Below are positions 36,401 through 44,409 of a stretch of 64,000 nt of DNA, in pieces. Source of the stretch: Thalassotalea sp. PP2-459 (GTDB taxonomy: Bacteria > Pseudomonadota > Gammaproteobacteria > Enterobacterales > Alteromonadaceae); NCBI RefSeq assembly GCF_001913705.1, contig NZ_MKQD01000018.1, positions 1-64,000 on the forward strand, in the 5' to 3' direction. A model generated the notes under the pieces. That model ran no database searches. It saw only the letters and a program-made list of their open reading frames with translations, and was not told the DNA's origin. Every line of letters begins with the position of its first letter. Positions within the stretch are counted from its first letter, which is position 1. The translations under genes and the position numbers were made by a program.

Positions 36401-39400
36401 TATAGCAGCAGAACAACTACATCTTATTTTTAACTCTTTTGAACAGTTAAAAGGCCAAACGAATAGAGATCATAGTGGGACAGGCTTAGGTTTAACCGTT
36501 ACAAAACAACTTGTTGAATTACATGAAGGTACAATATCAGTAACCTCTGAATTGGGTAAAGGGAGTTGTTTTAGTTTTACTTTGCCAATTGATAATGACC
36601 ATATTACTGATGTCACAAATATTGTTAAGTCGACGAATCAACAGAAGCTAAATCGTTTACAACACCTTGATAATGAAATTGAGTATATCAGTATAGATGA
36701 AAGCGAGTTAATATCTCAGCAAAATAGGCAGCTAAATTATCAAAACTATCATATCTTAGTGGTAGATGATGATCCGATTAATCGTCAAGTGTTATTGAAC
36801 CACTTAAATCTGAAAGGGTATCAGTTAACAGAAGCTGCCAGCGGCAAACAAGCATTGTCTTTAATTGAAGATGCTACAGATAGCAGCGAAGAAAAAACTC
36901 GACCTTTTGATTTAATATTACTCGATATTATGATGCCAAAAATGTCAGGCTATGAGGTATGTAATCAAATAAGAGAATGGTATTCGTTAAATGAATTACC
37001 CGTAATTTTTCTGACAGCAAAAAATCAGGTAATCGACTTAGTAGAAAGCTTTTCGGTTGGTGGTAATGATTATTTAACTAAACCTATTTCTAAACATGAA
37101 CTATTAACCCGTGTTGAAAATCACTTAAGTTTACTTGATATCAACCGACACCTTGAGTATCAAGTGTCTAGCCGTACCGCTGAACTAGAAAAAGCGACAC
37201 AGGCGAAAAGTGAGTTTCTCGCTAAAATGAGCCATGAAATTCGCACACCTATGAATGCTATTATCGGTTTAAGTCATTTAGCATTCAAAACCAAACTTGA
37301 TAATCACCAGAAAGATTTAATTGGTAAAATTCAAGATGCCTCACAAGCGTTGCTCGCACTTATTAACGACATATTAGATTTTTCTAAGATTGAAGCAGGT
37401 AAAATGACCATTGAGTCAGTGGTGATGAATATAGAGGCGCTGATTAAAAAAACAGCTAACATATGTGCTTTAAAAGCACATAGCAAAGGGTTAGAGCTAG
37501 TGGTAAGAATTGCACCTGATGTACCTAAACAAATTAAATCTGATCCTATCAGGCTGCAACAGATATTGGTGAACCTTGCGAGTAATGCAATCAAATTTAC
37601 TGAAAGTGGTCACGTATTAATTGAGGTTAAGTCTACCGAAAATAACACACTTGAATTTTCAGTGTCAGATACGGGGATAGGTTTAGATGAAAATACCATG
37701 GAAAACCTTTTTACCTCATTCAATCAAGCTGATACCTCTATAACCCGTCGCTTTGGTGGTACAGGGCTTGGTTTATCGATTTGTAAGCAACTGACCACGC
37801 TTATGGGGGGTAAAATATGGGTAGACAGCCAATTAGGGGAAGGGAGTACTTTTGGTTTTACGGTGCATTATGAAGAAGTCGAACAAAGTGAGTTACTTGC
37901 TGCACAATCGTTAATGATCGAGGGAATAAATGTATTGGTTGTTGATGATAATGCACTTTGTTTAAATGTGTTAGATGCTTTGTTAAAACAGTTTGGTTGC
38001 AAAATCACAACAACGGAAAGTGCTATAACAGCACTTGAGCTTATTGATAACGCGATATTACTTGAACAACCATTTGATTTAGTGATCACTGACTGGCGTA
38101 TGCCCAAAATGGATGGTATTGAACTGGCGCATCGAATAAACAAATTAACTGAAAAGCATGATATACCAGCAGTATTAATGGTGACGGCATTCGACAAAAA
38201 TGATGCAATGACTTTGTCGCATGAGGCTGGTATTGACGGCTTCTTAGAGAAGCCTGTTGATGCATCTTTATTATTAGATGCGATGATGAATGCATTAAAG
38301 CTTGAACAAAAACATTTAGAATATCATCAAGTACAAAAAGGTATTTTAGATTTATCTCATAGTCGTATACTGCTTGTTGAAGATAATGCTTTAAATCAAC
38401 AAGTGGTTCTTGGATTTTTAGAAGAAACAGGTGTGAATATTGATATCGCAGAAAATGGACAAGTGGCGATTGATAAATTAGACAGTGAAAGCTACGACCT
38501 TGTGTTTATGGATTTACAAATGCCGATAATGGATGGGTTAACGGCAACAAAAATTATTCGTGCAAACGATCAATTTAGTAATTTGCCTATCATTGCAATG
38601 ACCGCCCATGCCATGCAAGAGGAATTAGATCGTTGTTTAGAAGTAGGAATGAATGATTATTTTACTAAACCGATAGATCCAAATGCTTTATATATCTTGT
38701 TATCAAAGTGGCTAAATAATGAAGCAGTGAGTGAACAAGTAACACTGATAAAAAGCGATGAAACGCGACAGAAAATCACCCATCAAAAGCGAAATACAGA
38801 ATCAGACCAAACGAAGGAAGTGTCTCTGTTAGCAGAGATAGAAAAGCTCCCGTGCCTTGATGCTAAAACAGCGATTAAAACTATGGGGGGGCGTGAGCAT
38901 TTATATCAAAAGTTAGTACAGCAATTTGCTAAAAACTACGCTGATACAGTAGATTCTCTGCGTGAAATATACAAGCAACAAGATTATGATAGTGCTTATA
39001 GGGTTGCACATTCTTTAAAGTCTAATGCAAATTATATTGGTGCATTAACGTTGGCAAAGCGGGCTACTCAGCTTGAGTCTCAACTTAAAAGTGAGCCAGA
39101 ATCGGCTGATTTACTGGTTGCTGAAACATCGATTGAATTGAATAATGTGTTAATCGCACTTGAAAGTTTACCGTTTAGTTTAGCTGCTAAAGAGCAGTCT
39201 GGTACAGCGATTGTTAACGTTCAGTATTATCAAAGGCAGTTAACATCTTTGTTATCATCGATAAAAGAACTGTTAGTTGATGAAAATGCCCAAGTAGAAG
39301 ATTTACTACCGCGACTGTTAACAATTACTCAAGGAAGTGAACATGAGCAATTAGCCAAAAAAATAGCAGATGACATTGATGACATTGAATATGCACAAGC

Positions 39401-39476
39401 AATTAATGATATAGAGGCGATATTAGCAACAATAACTGGCGCTAATGTTTCAAATAATAAAAATGATAAAGAATAA
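33432..39476 (+). CDS. Giant hybrid sensor kinase (Reg_prop, HK-REC-HK-REC-REC-HPt)
   Basis: This is a protein of about 2,014 residues. After a signal peptide (about 1-22) come two seven-bladed propellers made of Reg_prop repeats (about 40-650; LWVGTDNGL, LWIGTSNGG, LWFGTRAGG, LWISTNKGLSKFD). A Y_Y_Y domain (about 700-785) and one membrane helix (about 790-810) follow. The cytosolic part has a first kinase core (TSHELRTPLN, His about 842; ATPase GTGLGLTV), a receiver (Asp about 1167), and a second kinase core (MSHEIRTPMN, His about 1270; GGTGLGLSI). Two more receivers (Asp about 1556 and 1696) and a C-terminal HPt (AHSLKSNANYIG, His about 1862) complete it. Such sensors usually detect periplasmic sugars or other polymers. 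It is likely co-transcribed with the diguanylate cyclase, whose start lies 7 bp after its stop. Confidence 0.93.
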   Translation: MIKLCLLAAYCFFLVFCNLSTAREGSINQLDLNFERFGTADGMSQTTVNDILQDSSGFLWVATDGNLNRYDGYIFKHYNFNNPRISVLHETIKGEIWAGSDGGLYHYIKKIDEFKKVGFSSSREGEIINSIASDSKGNLWVGTDNGLFLINNTNEVVRKYFTKHAVTSLLVDGEGNIWGAKQNRKALNSNLFLIEGNDTESTIAFETIFKINDVKQHTQKGLFIATTKGVFTFDSKSKVFQKIERLDGIENVNSLYFRNASELWIGTSNGGYKYQFQNNEILYFSHQQSKSRSLSHPEISLIKKGSNDTLWFGTRAGGLNKLDLTLGQFKLVDKAKYNTLTSNVILGFEETAKNYYFATYGGGIYSLDKESEVLTHLPINNKLGTLLTVSLLFSDDQKTLYIATADNGLFVVNLETEKIKHFKNKSTDSKTISHNVLTKLFIDNKKLLVGTMGGGLNILDLTDGNFENFLFDENIKSSISNNNIWDIKKIDEDTFWVATDSGVSVLNLSTSKFHPLVLSTSEKQNSFFDDLTVWAITEHQQQYWFATSFGLITFNSELDKFIVYDEKNGLANNNVYAVLPDKNGNLWISTNKGLSKFDMKRQVFKNYNQSDGVQGSEFNSLSYFKAKSGELFFGGVNGFNRFFPADIKDDTSLPKVVLTDFLVHNKHVEIQSSENKNEKKRNVNSAGFTIPSDINELERLKLTYDEKLVTFEFAALHFAAPMNNQYAYKLEGFDEQWIYTDAKNRRATYTSLPSGDYTLRVKASNGDGYWNETGKSLNITVLPPMWRTWWAYTIYLILIIGIIGLILYRQNYQRLKEHAINVQLKRADRLKDEFLANTSHELRTPLNGIIGLAESLIDGVSGQLPESANKNLAMVVASGKRLSNLVNDILDFSKLKNHTLKLNLTGVELHSLTDVVMTVSTPLIGDKNITLINRVSSELPIVNADENRLEQILYNLIGNAIKFTENGEVTIDAEQSGNVVKISVTDTGIGIAAEQLHLIFNSFEQLKGQTNRDHSGTGLGLTVTKQLVELHEGTISVTSELGKGSCFSFTLPIDNDHITDVTNIVKSTNQQKLNRLQHLDNEIEYISIDESELISQQNRQLNYQNYHILVVDDDPINRQVLLNHLNLKGYQLTEAASGKQALSLIEDATDSSEEKTRPFDLILLDIMMPKMSGYEVCNQIREWYSLNELPVIFLTAKNQVIDLVESFSVGGNDYLTKPISKHELLTRVENHLSLLDINRHLEYQVSSRTAELEKATQAKSEFLAKMSHEIRTPMNAIIGLSHLAFKTKLDNHQKDLIGKIQDASQALLALINDILDFSKIEAGKMTIESVVMNIEALIKKTANICALKAHSKGLELVVRIAPDVPKQIKSDPIRLQQILVNLASNAIKFTESGHVLIEVKSTENNTLEFSVSDTGIGLDENTMENLFTSFNQADTSITRRFGGTGLGLSICKQLTTLMGGKIWVDSQLGEGSTFGFTVHYEEVEQSELLAAQSLMIEGINVLVVDDNALCLNVLDALLKQFGCKITTTESAITALELIDNAILLEQPFDLVITDWRMPKMDGIELAHRINKLTEKHDIPAVLMVTAFDKNDAMTLSHEAGIDGFLEKPVDASLLLDAMMNALKLEQKHLEYHQVQKGILDLSHSRILLVEDNALNQQVVLGFLEETGVNIDIAENGQVAIDKLDSESYDLVFMDLQMPIMDGLTATKIIRANDQFSNLPIIAMTAHAMQEELDRCLEVGMNDYFTKPIDPNALYILLSKWLNNEAVSEQVTLIKSDETRQKITHQKRNTESDQTKEVSLLAEIEKLPCLDAKTAIKTMGGREHLYQKLVQQFAKNYADTVDSLREIYKQQDYDSAYRVAHSLKSNANYIGALTLAKRATQLESQLKSEPESADLLVAETSIELNNVLIALESLPFSLAAKEQSGTAIVNVQYYQRQLTSLLSSIKELLVDENAQVEDLLPRLLTITQGSEHEQLAKKIADDIDDIEYAQAINDIEAILATITGANVSNNKNDKE

Positions 39477-39483
39477 TCATCGT

Positions 39484-40398
39484 ATGGAACTAGAAAGTTT
39501 TGACCTTAAAGTGTTAATTGTTGATGACGAAAAAGCTAATCGAAAAATATTAAAAGAGCTTTTGCAAGAACAAGCAAAAATTATCTTTGCTAAAAACGGT
39601 GAACAAGCCATCGAATTTGCTAAGAAACACGTACCTGATTTAATTCTATTAGACGTAGTGATGCCTGACAAGTCAGGTTTTGATGTTATAGAAGTGATCA
39701 AAAACGACCCCGTTACCATGGCAACCTCAGTGATATTTATTACCGGTCTAGCCAATTGCAATGATGAGGAAAAAGGCTTTGCATTAGGAGGTTGTGATTA
39801 TATTTATAAGCCTTTTAATACCAATATTGTTTCTGCGCGAATTTCAACCCATCTTGAACTTATTCAGCAACGTAAAATGCTTGATAGTATAGCGCATGTT
39901 GATGCCTTAACGGGGATTTCAAACCGCAGAAAGCTTGATAAAGTACTGAATGATGAGTTAGCCGCCAATAAGCGAGATAAAAAACAATTACTGGTAGCCA
40001 TGCTAGATGTTGATTATTTTAAGCAATTTAATGACCACTATGGTCATGGTGCAGGAGATATAGCGCTTAAAAAAATAGCGTCTTTATTTCGTGAAGTACT
40101 TAATCGGCCAAGAGACTTCGTTGCACGTTATGGAGGAGAAGAATTTACCGTAATCTTGCCTGATTGTAATGAACAAGGAGCTAGTCTAGTATTAAATAAT
40201 ATAGTAAAGGCATTGGCTGCTAAAGAAATAGTTCATGAGTATTCAGATGCGGCTAAATATTTGACCATCAGTGTGGGCGCAATACTGGTCAACGGTGAAC
40301 AAGCATACAATGTTCAGCAGGTACTTGATACGGCAGATCGTTTGCTCTATCAAGCAAAAAACAATGGCCGTAATCAAGTTGTGCTTGAATGTTTATAA
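39484..40398 (+). CDS. Response regulator with GGDEF domain (diguanylate cyclase)
   Basis: This protein of about 304 residues makes cyclic di-GMP from two GTP. The receiver domain (about 1-120) has VDDEKAN and the phospho-acceptor in ILLDVVMPDKSG. The GGDEF domain (about 140-304) has DALTGISNRRKLD, MLDVDYFKQFNDHYGHGAGD and the active-site GGEEF. An RxxD inhibitory site (RPRD) sits exactly five residues before GGEEF, so feedback by the product is expected. It probably receives phosphate from the hybrid kinase upstream. In-frame ATGs at 39445 and 39463 would overlap that gene. Confidence 0.92.
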   Translation: MELESFDLKVLIVDDEKANRKILKELLQEQAKIIFAKNGEQAIEFAKKHVPDLILLDVVMPDKSGFDVIEVIKNDPVTMATSVIFITGLANCNDEEKGFALGGCDYIYKPFNTNIVSARISTHLELIQQRKMLDSIAHVDALTGISNRRKLDKVLNDELAANKRDKKQLLVAMLDVDYFKQFNDHYGHGAGDIALKKIASLFREVLNRPRDFVARYGGEEFTVILPDCNEQGASLVLNNIVKALAAKEIVHEYSDAAKYLTISVGAILVNGEQAYNVQQVLDTADRLLYQAKNNGRNQVVLECL

Positions 40399-40455
40399 AA
40401 TAATTTGTTTAAACTCGTAGCTCTCGCTATTACCACCTCCTCTACGTTAAGAGAT

Positions 40456-42417
40456 TTAGCTAACGTGTGAAGAGGCCATTTCATTCACTATTTTTTCAAT
40501 GTTTAAATTACCACCTGGCGAATCTTCATTACTAGGCATTTCGGCTTGTGCCAGAGGAAATGCAAGGGCCATTACACATTTACTTAAATGAATGATTAGA
40601 TGGTTTTCAGTTAACCAGTGCAGCGTGTCTTCTATTTGCTGAGTATTATTTGAAATTTGCTGTTCATCGAGTTTTTTGATTAATCTATCTTTTGGCAAGG
40701 GCTCTGCACATAAACGATAAATATCCGCCGTTAAACCCGCTAATGTGTGAGAAAAAGCAGTCGCTACTTGTCGTGTATCAAAAATAATAATGTTATTGCC
40801 ATGATCTGTCATACAACACATTGGAATTGTGCCGTTTAGCCAACTATCACTCCAGTTGTTTAGTAATGATTGCACCTTTGCATGTGAATTAGTTGCTGGC
40901 TTAAAGGTAAAATTTAGCGTGTATATCCCTGTTTCTTTATCGTTTGCCTGAATGAAAAAATACGCGAGGTTATAAACAACTTGTTTATCTAGTGGATAAA
41001 TATATTGATAACTTTTGGTTGGCTCGAGTGTTAAACCAAACTTTTCTGGGGTATTAAAGTATGGGCTAAAGCGGTGGTAACAAATTTTGGCCATTTGATC
41101 GAACGGTGGATGGTAATGTGTCACTAAAGGCAGCCATTCAGCCATTTCATCATACCAAAATGCTTGCTCATTAGGGGCTTCGCATAATAAATTCCAGGTC
41201 ACTCGAACGCCATAACTACGACACCACTTAAGTGCTGCAAGGTTTTGTATTGCTGTAGTGCCTTTTTTTATTGCCTTAAGAAAATCGTCATGCAAGCCTT
41301 CAATGCCAGGTTGTATCCACTTTATTCCAGCCTCAGCTAGCGATTTAACATGGTGTTGTTTTAAGTTAGCTTTGGTCTCATAAAATAAATTATAGGCAGG
41401 ATCTTCTGCTAATGTAGGTAGCACCGTTTTCATGTATTCTATCGGTAATATATTATCGACAATTAAAAATTTATCGACGTTGTATTTGCTCGATAAATTT
41501 TTAAATTCACTTAATGCAGCTTCAGGTGTTTTTGAACGGTGATCCATAGTACCGCCATTTAAACCGCAAAAAGTGCAGTGTTGTTTTGCTCCCCACCAAC
41601 AACCTCGAGAGGTTTCAGCGACTAAACCTGGGGAAATGTATTGTCCAATTTTTAGACTCTCTAATGATTGAAAATAGCTGTCAAAAATTGGCTCTCCAAC
41701 TTTTCTCATGTCTGAAATATAGGCACGAGGTGGCTTTTGTGTTTGCCCAGCATCAACGGCAAGTGACTTGTGTTTTTGGCTAATAAAGCCGTTTGGTAAA
41801 TTTTGGTAGTTAATTGGCTCGTTTTTCATTAGTTTGTCAATGAAAGGGCCTATCACGTCATCACATTCGCCGGAGAAAACATAATCAACCCATGAAAAGC
41901 TCTCACTGATTGTTTGCCCCATAATGCCTTCACAGTTAGCCCCTCCCATTAAAGTAATAATACTGCTATCAAGACTTTTAATTTTTCTTAACAAGGCAAG
42001 TGACGCACAATTTTGTTGAAAGGTAGAGGTACAACCGACAATTTTTGGGCTGTTGCTGACAATTTCGTTGGCAAGTGAGTCGATGTAGCGCTCAGCGGTT
42101 TCTCTGATGGTTAACAGTTTTTGCTTATTTTCATCAGACAAATCAGTAAAAAGCGCAAAAAAGCCGTCATCATCAGCTGGTTTGTCAGGAAACGCTGCTT
42201 TAGAAAACGTCCACTCGCCAATTAAATAATCATTAAATGTGTTATCGATGAAGTTATATTCAATCAGACCAATTTGTTTCGCAAAAACTAAGTTGGCGTA
42301 TAGTGATTCAACGTTATAGCCATATTCTGTGATATACGTTTCAAGCACTCCCATTGCCATTGAAGGAATTGTTAACGAAGTGTATGGCATACACACTAAA
42401 TAAATATCTTTGTCCAT
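40456..42417 (-). CDS. B12-binding radical SAM protein, RiPP-maturation type
   Basis: This 653-residue protein has an N-terminal cobalamin-binding-like domain (about 1-205; VCMPYTSLTIPSMAMGVLE, VGCTSTFQQNC, LMGGANCEG). The radical SAM core (about 260-450) has a widely spaced iron-sulfur motif, Cys273-x7-Cys281-x2-Cys284 (ETSRGCWWGAKQHCTFCGLNG). The C-terminal region (about 470-653) is less conserved. The GCWWGxxxxCxFCGLNG signature and layout recall ribosomal peptide maturation radical SAM protein 1 (TIGR03975), several members of which methylate unactivated carbons of peptides. It is 94 bp downstream of the AdoMet decarboxylase homologue on the same strand. No short peptide gene was found beside it. 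Confidence 0.82.
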   Translation of the reverse strand: MDKDIYLVCMPYTSLTIPSMAMGVLETYITEYGYNVESLYANLVFAKQIGLIEYNFIDNTFNDYLIGEWTFSKAAFPDKPADDDGFFALFTDLSDENKQKLLTIRETAERYIDSLANEIVSNSPKIVGCTSTFQQNCASLALLRKIKSLDSSIITLMGGANCEGIMGQTISESFSWVDYVFSGECDDVIGPFIDKLMKNEPINYQNLPNGFISQKHKSLAVDAGQTQKPPRAYISDMRKVGEPIFDSYFQSLESLKIGQYISPGLVAETSRGCWWGAKQHCTFCGLNGGTMDHRSKTPEAALSEFKNLSSKYNVDKFLIVDNILPIEYMKTVLPTLAEDPAYNLFYETKANLKQHHVKSLAEAGIKWIQPGIEGLHDDFLKAIKKGTTAIQNLAALKWCRSYGVRVTWNLLCEAPNEQAFWYDEMAEWLPLVTHYHPPFDQMAKICYHRFSPYFNTPEKFGLTLEPTKSYQYIYPLDKQVVYNLAYFFIQANDKETGIYTLNFTFKPATNSHAKVQSLLNNWSDSWLNGTIPMCCMTDHGNNIIIFDTRQVATAFSHTLAGLTADIYRLCAEPLPKDRLIKKLDEQQISNNTQQIEDTLHWLTENHLIIHLSKCVMALAFPLAQAEMPSNEDSPGGNLNIEKIVNEMASSHVS

Positions 42418-42511
42418 AAATGCATTATTATTTGATTATCGCTGTTGTCATCGTAGCGTAGTCAATATAAATGGTCGAGGGAATTAACAATATAAGATAA
42501 CGATTGATTAT

Positions 42512-43474
42512 TTATAGGGTAAAATAATCTTCGTCTAATGCTAGTTCAATAGGTGAAGTTGCTTGTGATTGAGGCAAGATATAATGAGCAAAATTTACTT
42601 GATAACTGTGTTTAATGTGTTTTGTTACATTCGACTGGCAAGTATATCTATTATCGATATATTTTGCTGTAAACATGTCGAAATTAGTTTCATTAAAGGT
42701 AAGTAAATCGAAGGCATTAGGTGCTAGTACCTCAAGTATAATAGGCACTAAGGCTAATAAGTTGATATTCGACTCAAAAGAGATATAACTACTGCCACGT
42801 TGCGGAGTTACGTGAATAGTAAAGTACCATTTATCTTTAATGGCATTTAAAGAGTAACCAAATGGTTCAAAAACAAAGTCATCCAACGTAAAGCCTGGAA
42901 TTAATCGTTTAAGCTGTAAAAATTTCCTCACATCACTTGCTGTAAGCGTAGGGTTAGTGAGTACTGCTGAAGCGCGATCACTTATTTGGTAGGTTGTTAG
43001 CTCATAGGTTTTAGCCGTAGGAATACTTTTAACGTTATTATTTAGCTGAAATAAATAATTATGATGACTATCTAAGTTGCCAAAGCGAAATGCTTTTCCT
43101 GATAAATAATCTTGTAATCGTTTCGCGTCTTGGCCAAAGTTACTTGATTGTGCATGAGAAAAGTATTCATTTTTTCGTTGGTATATGAAATGTTCAACTA
43201 CATTAATACCATATTTCTCGAAGAAAAAAATGGCTGAATTTACCAGTTGAGTAATACCACATGTGATAATTAATAAGCGGTCTTTCCAAATAAAAAGGCT
43301 GGACTCTGACAATAAATATGCGCGGCAATGTTTGTTTTCAATTGAGGACAAAATTTTTGCATTGCAAGCGTTTACGAGATCTTTCCAAACACAAGTATCA
43401 ATGTCAGTTAGTAAGTTTAATTGCTTACAATCAACAATTAACTCTGTTTTCTTTTCAGAACCTTCATAAAACAA
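42512..43474 (-). CDS. Eukaryotic-type S-adenosylmethionine decarboxylase homologue
   Basis: This 320-residue protein aligns along its length with the human/plant AdoMetDC family, not with bacterial SpeD. It has YEGSEK at the start (Glu4, Glu7) and the self-cleavage site YLLSESSLF, where Ser58 would become the pyruvoyl group. Cys72 is in TCGIT, and FGYSLN (Ser208) and TIHVTP (His221) supply the processing residues. The residue matching human Glu247, which holds the ribose of AdoMet, is Gln225, and human Phe7 matches Tyr3. It may therefore use AdoMet differently or decarboxylate another amino acid. The TTG start is forced by an in-frame stop 2 codons upstream; GGGGA lies about 8 bases upstream. 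It pairs with the radical SAM gene. Confidence 0.85.
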   Translation of the reverse strand: MFYEGSEKKTELIVDCKQLNLLTDIDTCVWKDLVNACNAKILSSIENKHCRAYLLSESSLFIWKDRLLIITCGITQLVNSAIFFFEKYGINVVEHFIYQRKNEYFSHAQSSNFGQDAKRLQDYLSGKAFRFGNLDSHHNYLFQLNNNVKSIPTAKTYELTTYQISDRASAVLTNPTLTASDVRKFLQLKRLIPGFTLDDFVFEPFGYSLNAIKDKWYFTIHVTPQRGSSYISFESNINLLALVPIILEVLAPNAFDLLTFNETNFDMFTAKYIDNRYTCQSNVTKHIKHSYQVNFAHYILPQSQATSPIELALDEDYFTL

Positions 43475-43622
43475 CGGTTATTCCCCAGTGCTATTTTTCT
43501 AAGCAGTGCATTATTGTACGAATAAAATGACAACAAGCAATATATTACGTATATATGCATTAGTCACTATTGATGCAGTTCAAGTATTTTAGGAAGTTGC
43601 AGAGCAAGATAAATTAGGAGAT

Positions 43623-43659
43623 TGTACGTTTGAAAAAGCACCCATTCATCAAACGTACA
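43623..43659. terminator. Hairpin downstream of the 158-residue protein gene
   Basis: An 11-bp perfect inverted repeat (43623-43633 with 43649-43659; core GTACGTTTGA) lies 12 bp past the stop codon at 43671. There is no clear T tract, so its terminator role is tentative. Confidence 0.45.
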
Positions 43660-43670
43660 CAGAATGTAGC

Positions 43671-44147
43671 TTACTTTGTTGCATGAAAAACTTTTTCAAA
43701 ATGCCTAAAAAAAGAAGTATCAAAATACTTACCATGGACGGCCCAAACCTGACGAAAGTTATTTCTTAAAAACCACTCTTTTATTTCGAGTTCCCACCCT
43801 TGCCACTGATCTGTTTGTGATCCAAAAGTGACGCGGTTATACATCAGATAAGCACGCTCAAATATGGCTATTCTGATTAACAAAATGGCTTCTTCTTGTT
43901 TTTTTTGTGTTTCGGTCAACTCCCTTGGTGATTCATATGGGGAGTCAAAGACATCTAGTTCTGGATGCTCAATACAAAGTTGCTGAATCTCTATGTATTT
44001 CTCATCCAAAGCATCAAAAGTACCATATTCTCTTTCTAGTCTTTGTTTATTTTGCTCTTTAATATAGGCGAAGATTGCCGAAGGCACACCAAATATGGTG
44101 ATGATAAAAGTCATTATTTCTAAATATTGAGACAGTTGCTCCATCAT
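43671..44147 (-). CDS. Membrane-anchored hypothetical protein
   Basis: This 158-residue protein has one N-terminal membrane segment (about 9-27, IMTFIITIFGVPSAIFAYI). A soluble helical domain follows, with conserved-looking blocks: REYGTFDALDEKYIEIQQLC, ETQKKQEEAILLIRIAIFERAYLMY and WQGWELEIKEWFLRNNFRQVW. I recognise the layout from widespread uncharacterised bacterial proteins but can give no name or function. It stands alone upstream of the AdoMetDC gene, about 200 bp away and on the same strand. Confidence 0.7.
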   Translation of the reverse strand: MMEQLSQYLEIMTFIITIFGVPSAIFAYIKEQNKQRLEREYGTFDALDEKYIEIQQLCIEHPELDVFDSPYESPRELTETQKKQEEAILLIRIAIFERAYLMYNRVTFGSQTDQWQGWELEIKEWFLRNNFRQVWAVHGKYFDTSFFRHFEKVFHATK

Positions 44148-44355
44148 TTTTACTCTTGTACTGTTTACAATGTTTATTTTGGTCGAAATCCTATATTAAC
44201 TTTATCGTTAGAGTAAATGTTTTTCTGTGCTATTTTTAATTTAGCGGTAAATTTTAGACTGTGATGAACTGTAATTTTGGGGAATGAAGCTCAAAAAGAA
44301 AAGTGATGTTAGTTTGAAATGTTTATTACTTCTCCTGTTTTTACGTTAATTGTTA

Positions 44356-44392
44356 CCCATCTAAATAAACAGTTTGAGTTTATTTAGATGGG
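44356..44392. terminator. Terminator downstream of the cyclophilin gene
   Basis: A perfect 15-bp inverted repeat (44356-44370 with 44378-44392) and a 7-nt loop lie 18 bp after the cyclophilin stop codon. Confidence 0.7.
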
Positions 44393-44409
44393 GAATACGA
44401 AAACAAACG

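Noticed and set aside
42418-42511. Possible peptide gene between the radical SAM and AdoMetDC genes
   Set aside because: Only a 7-codon frame begins with ATG on the minus strand; no precursor peptide is encoded here.
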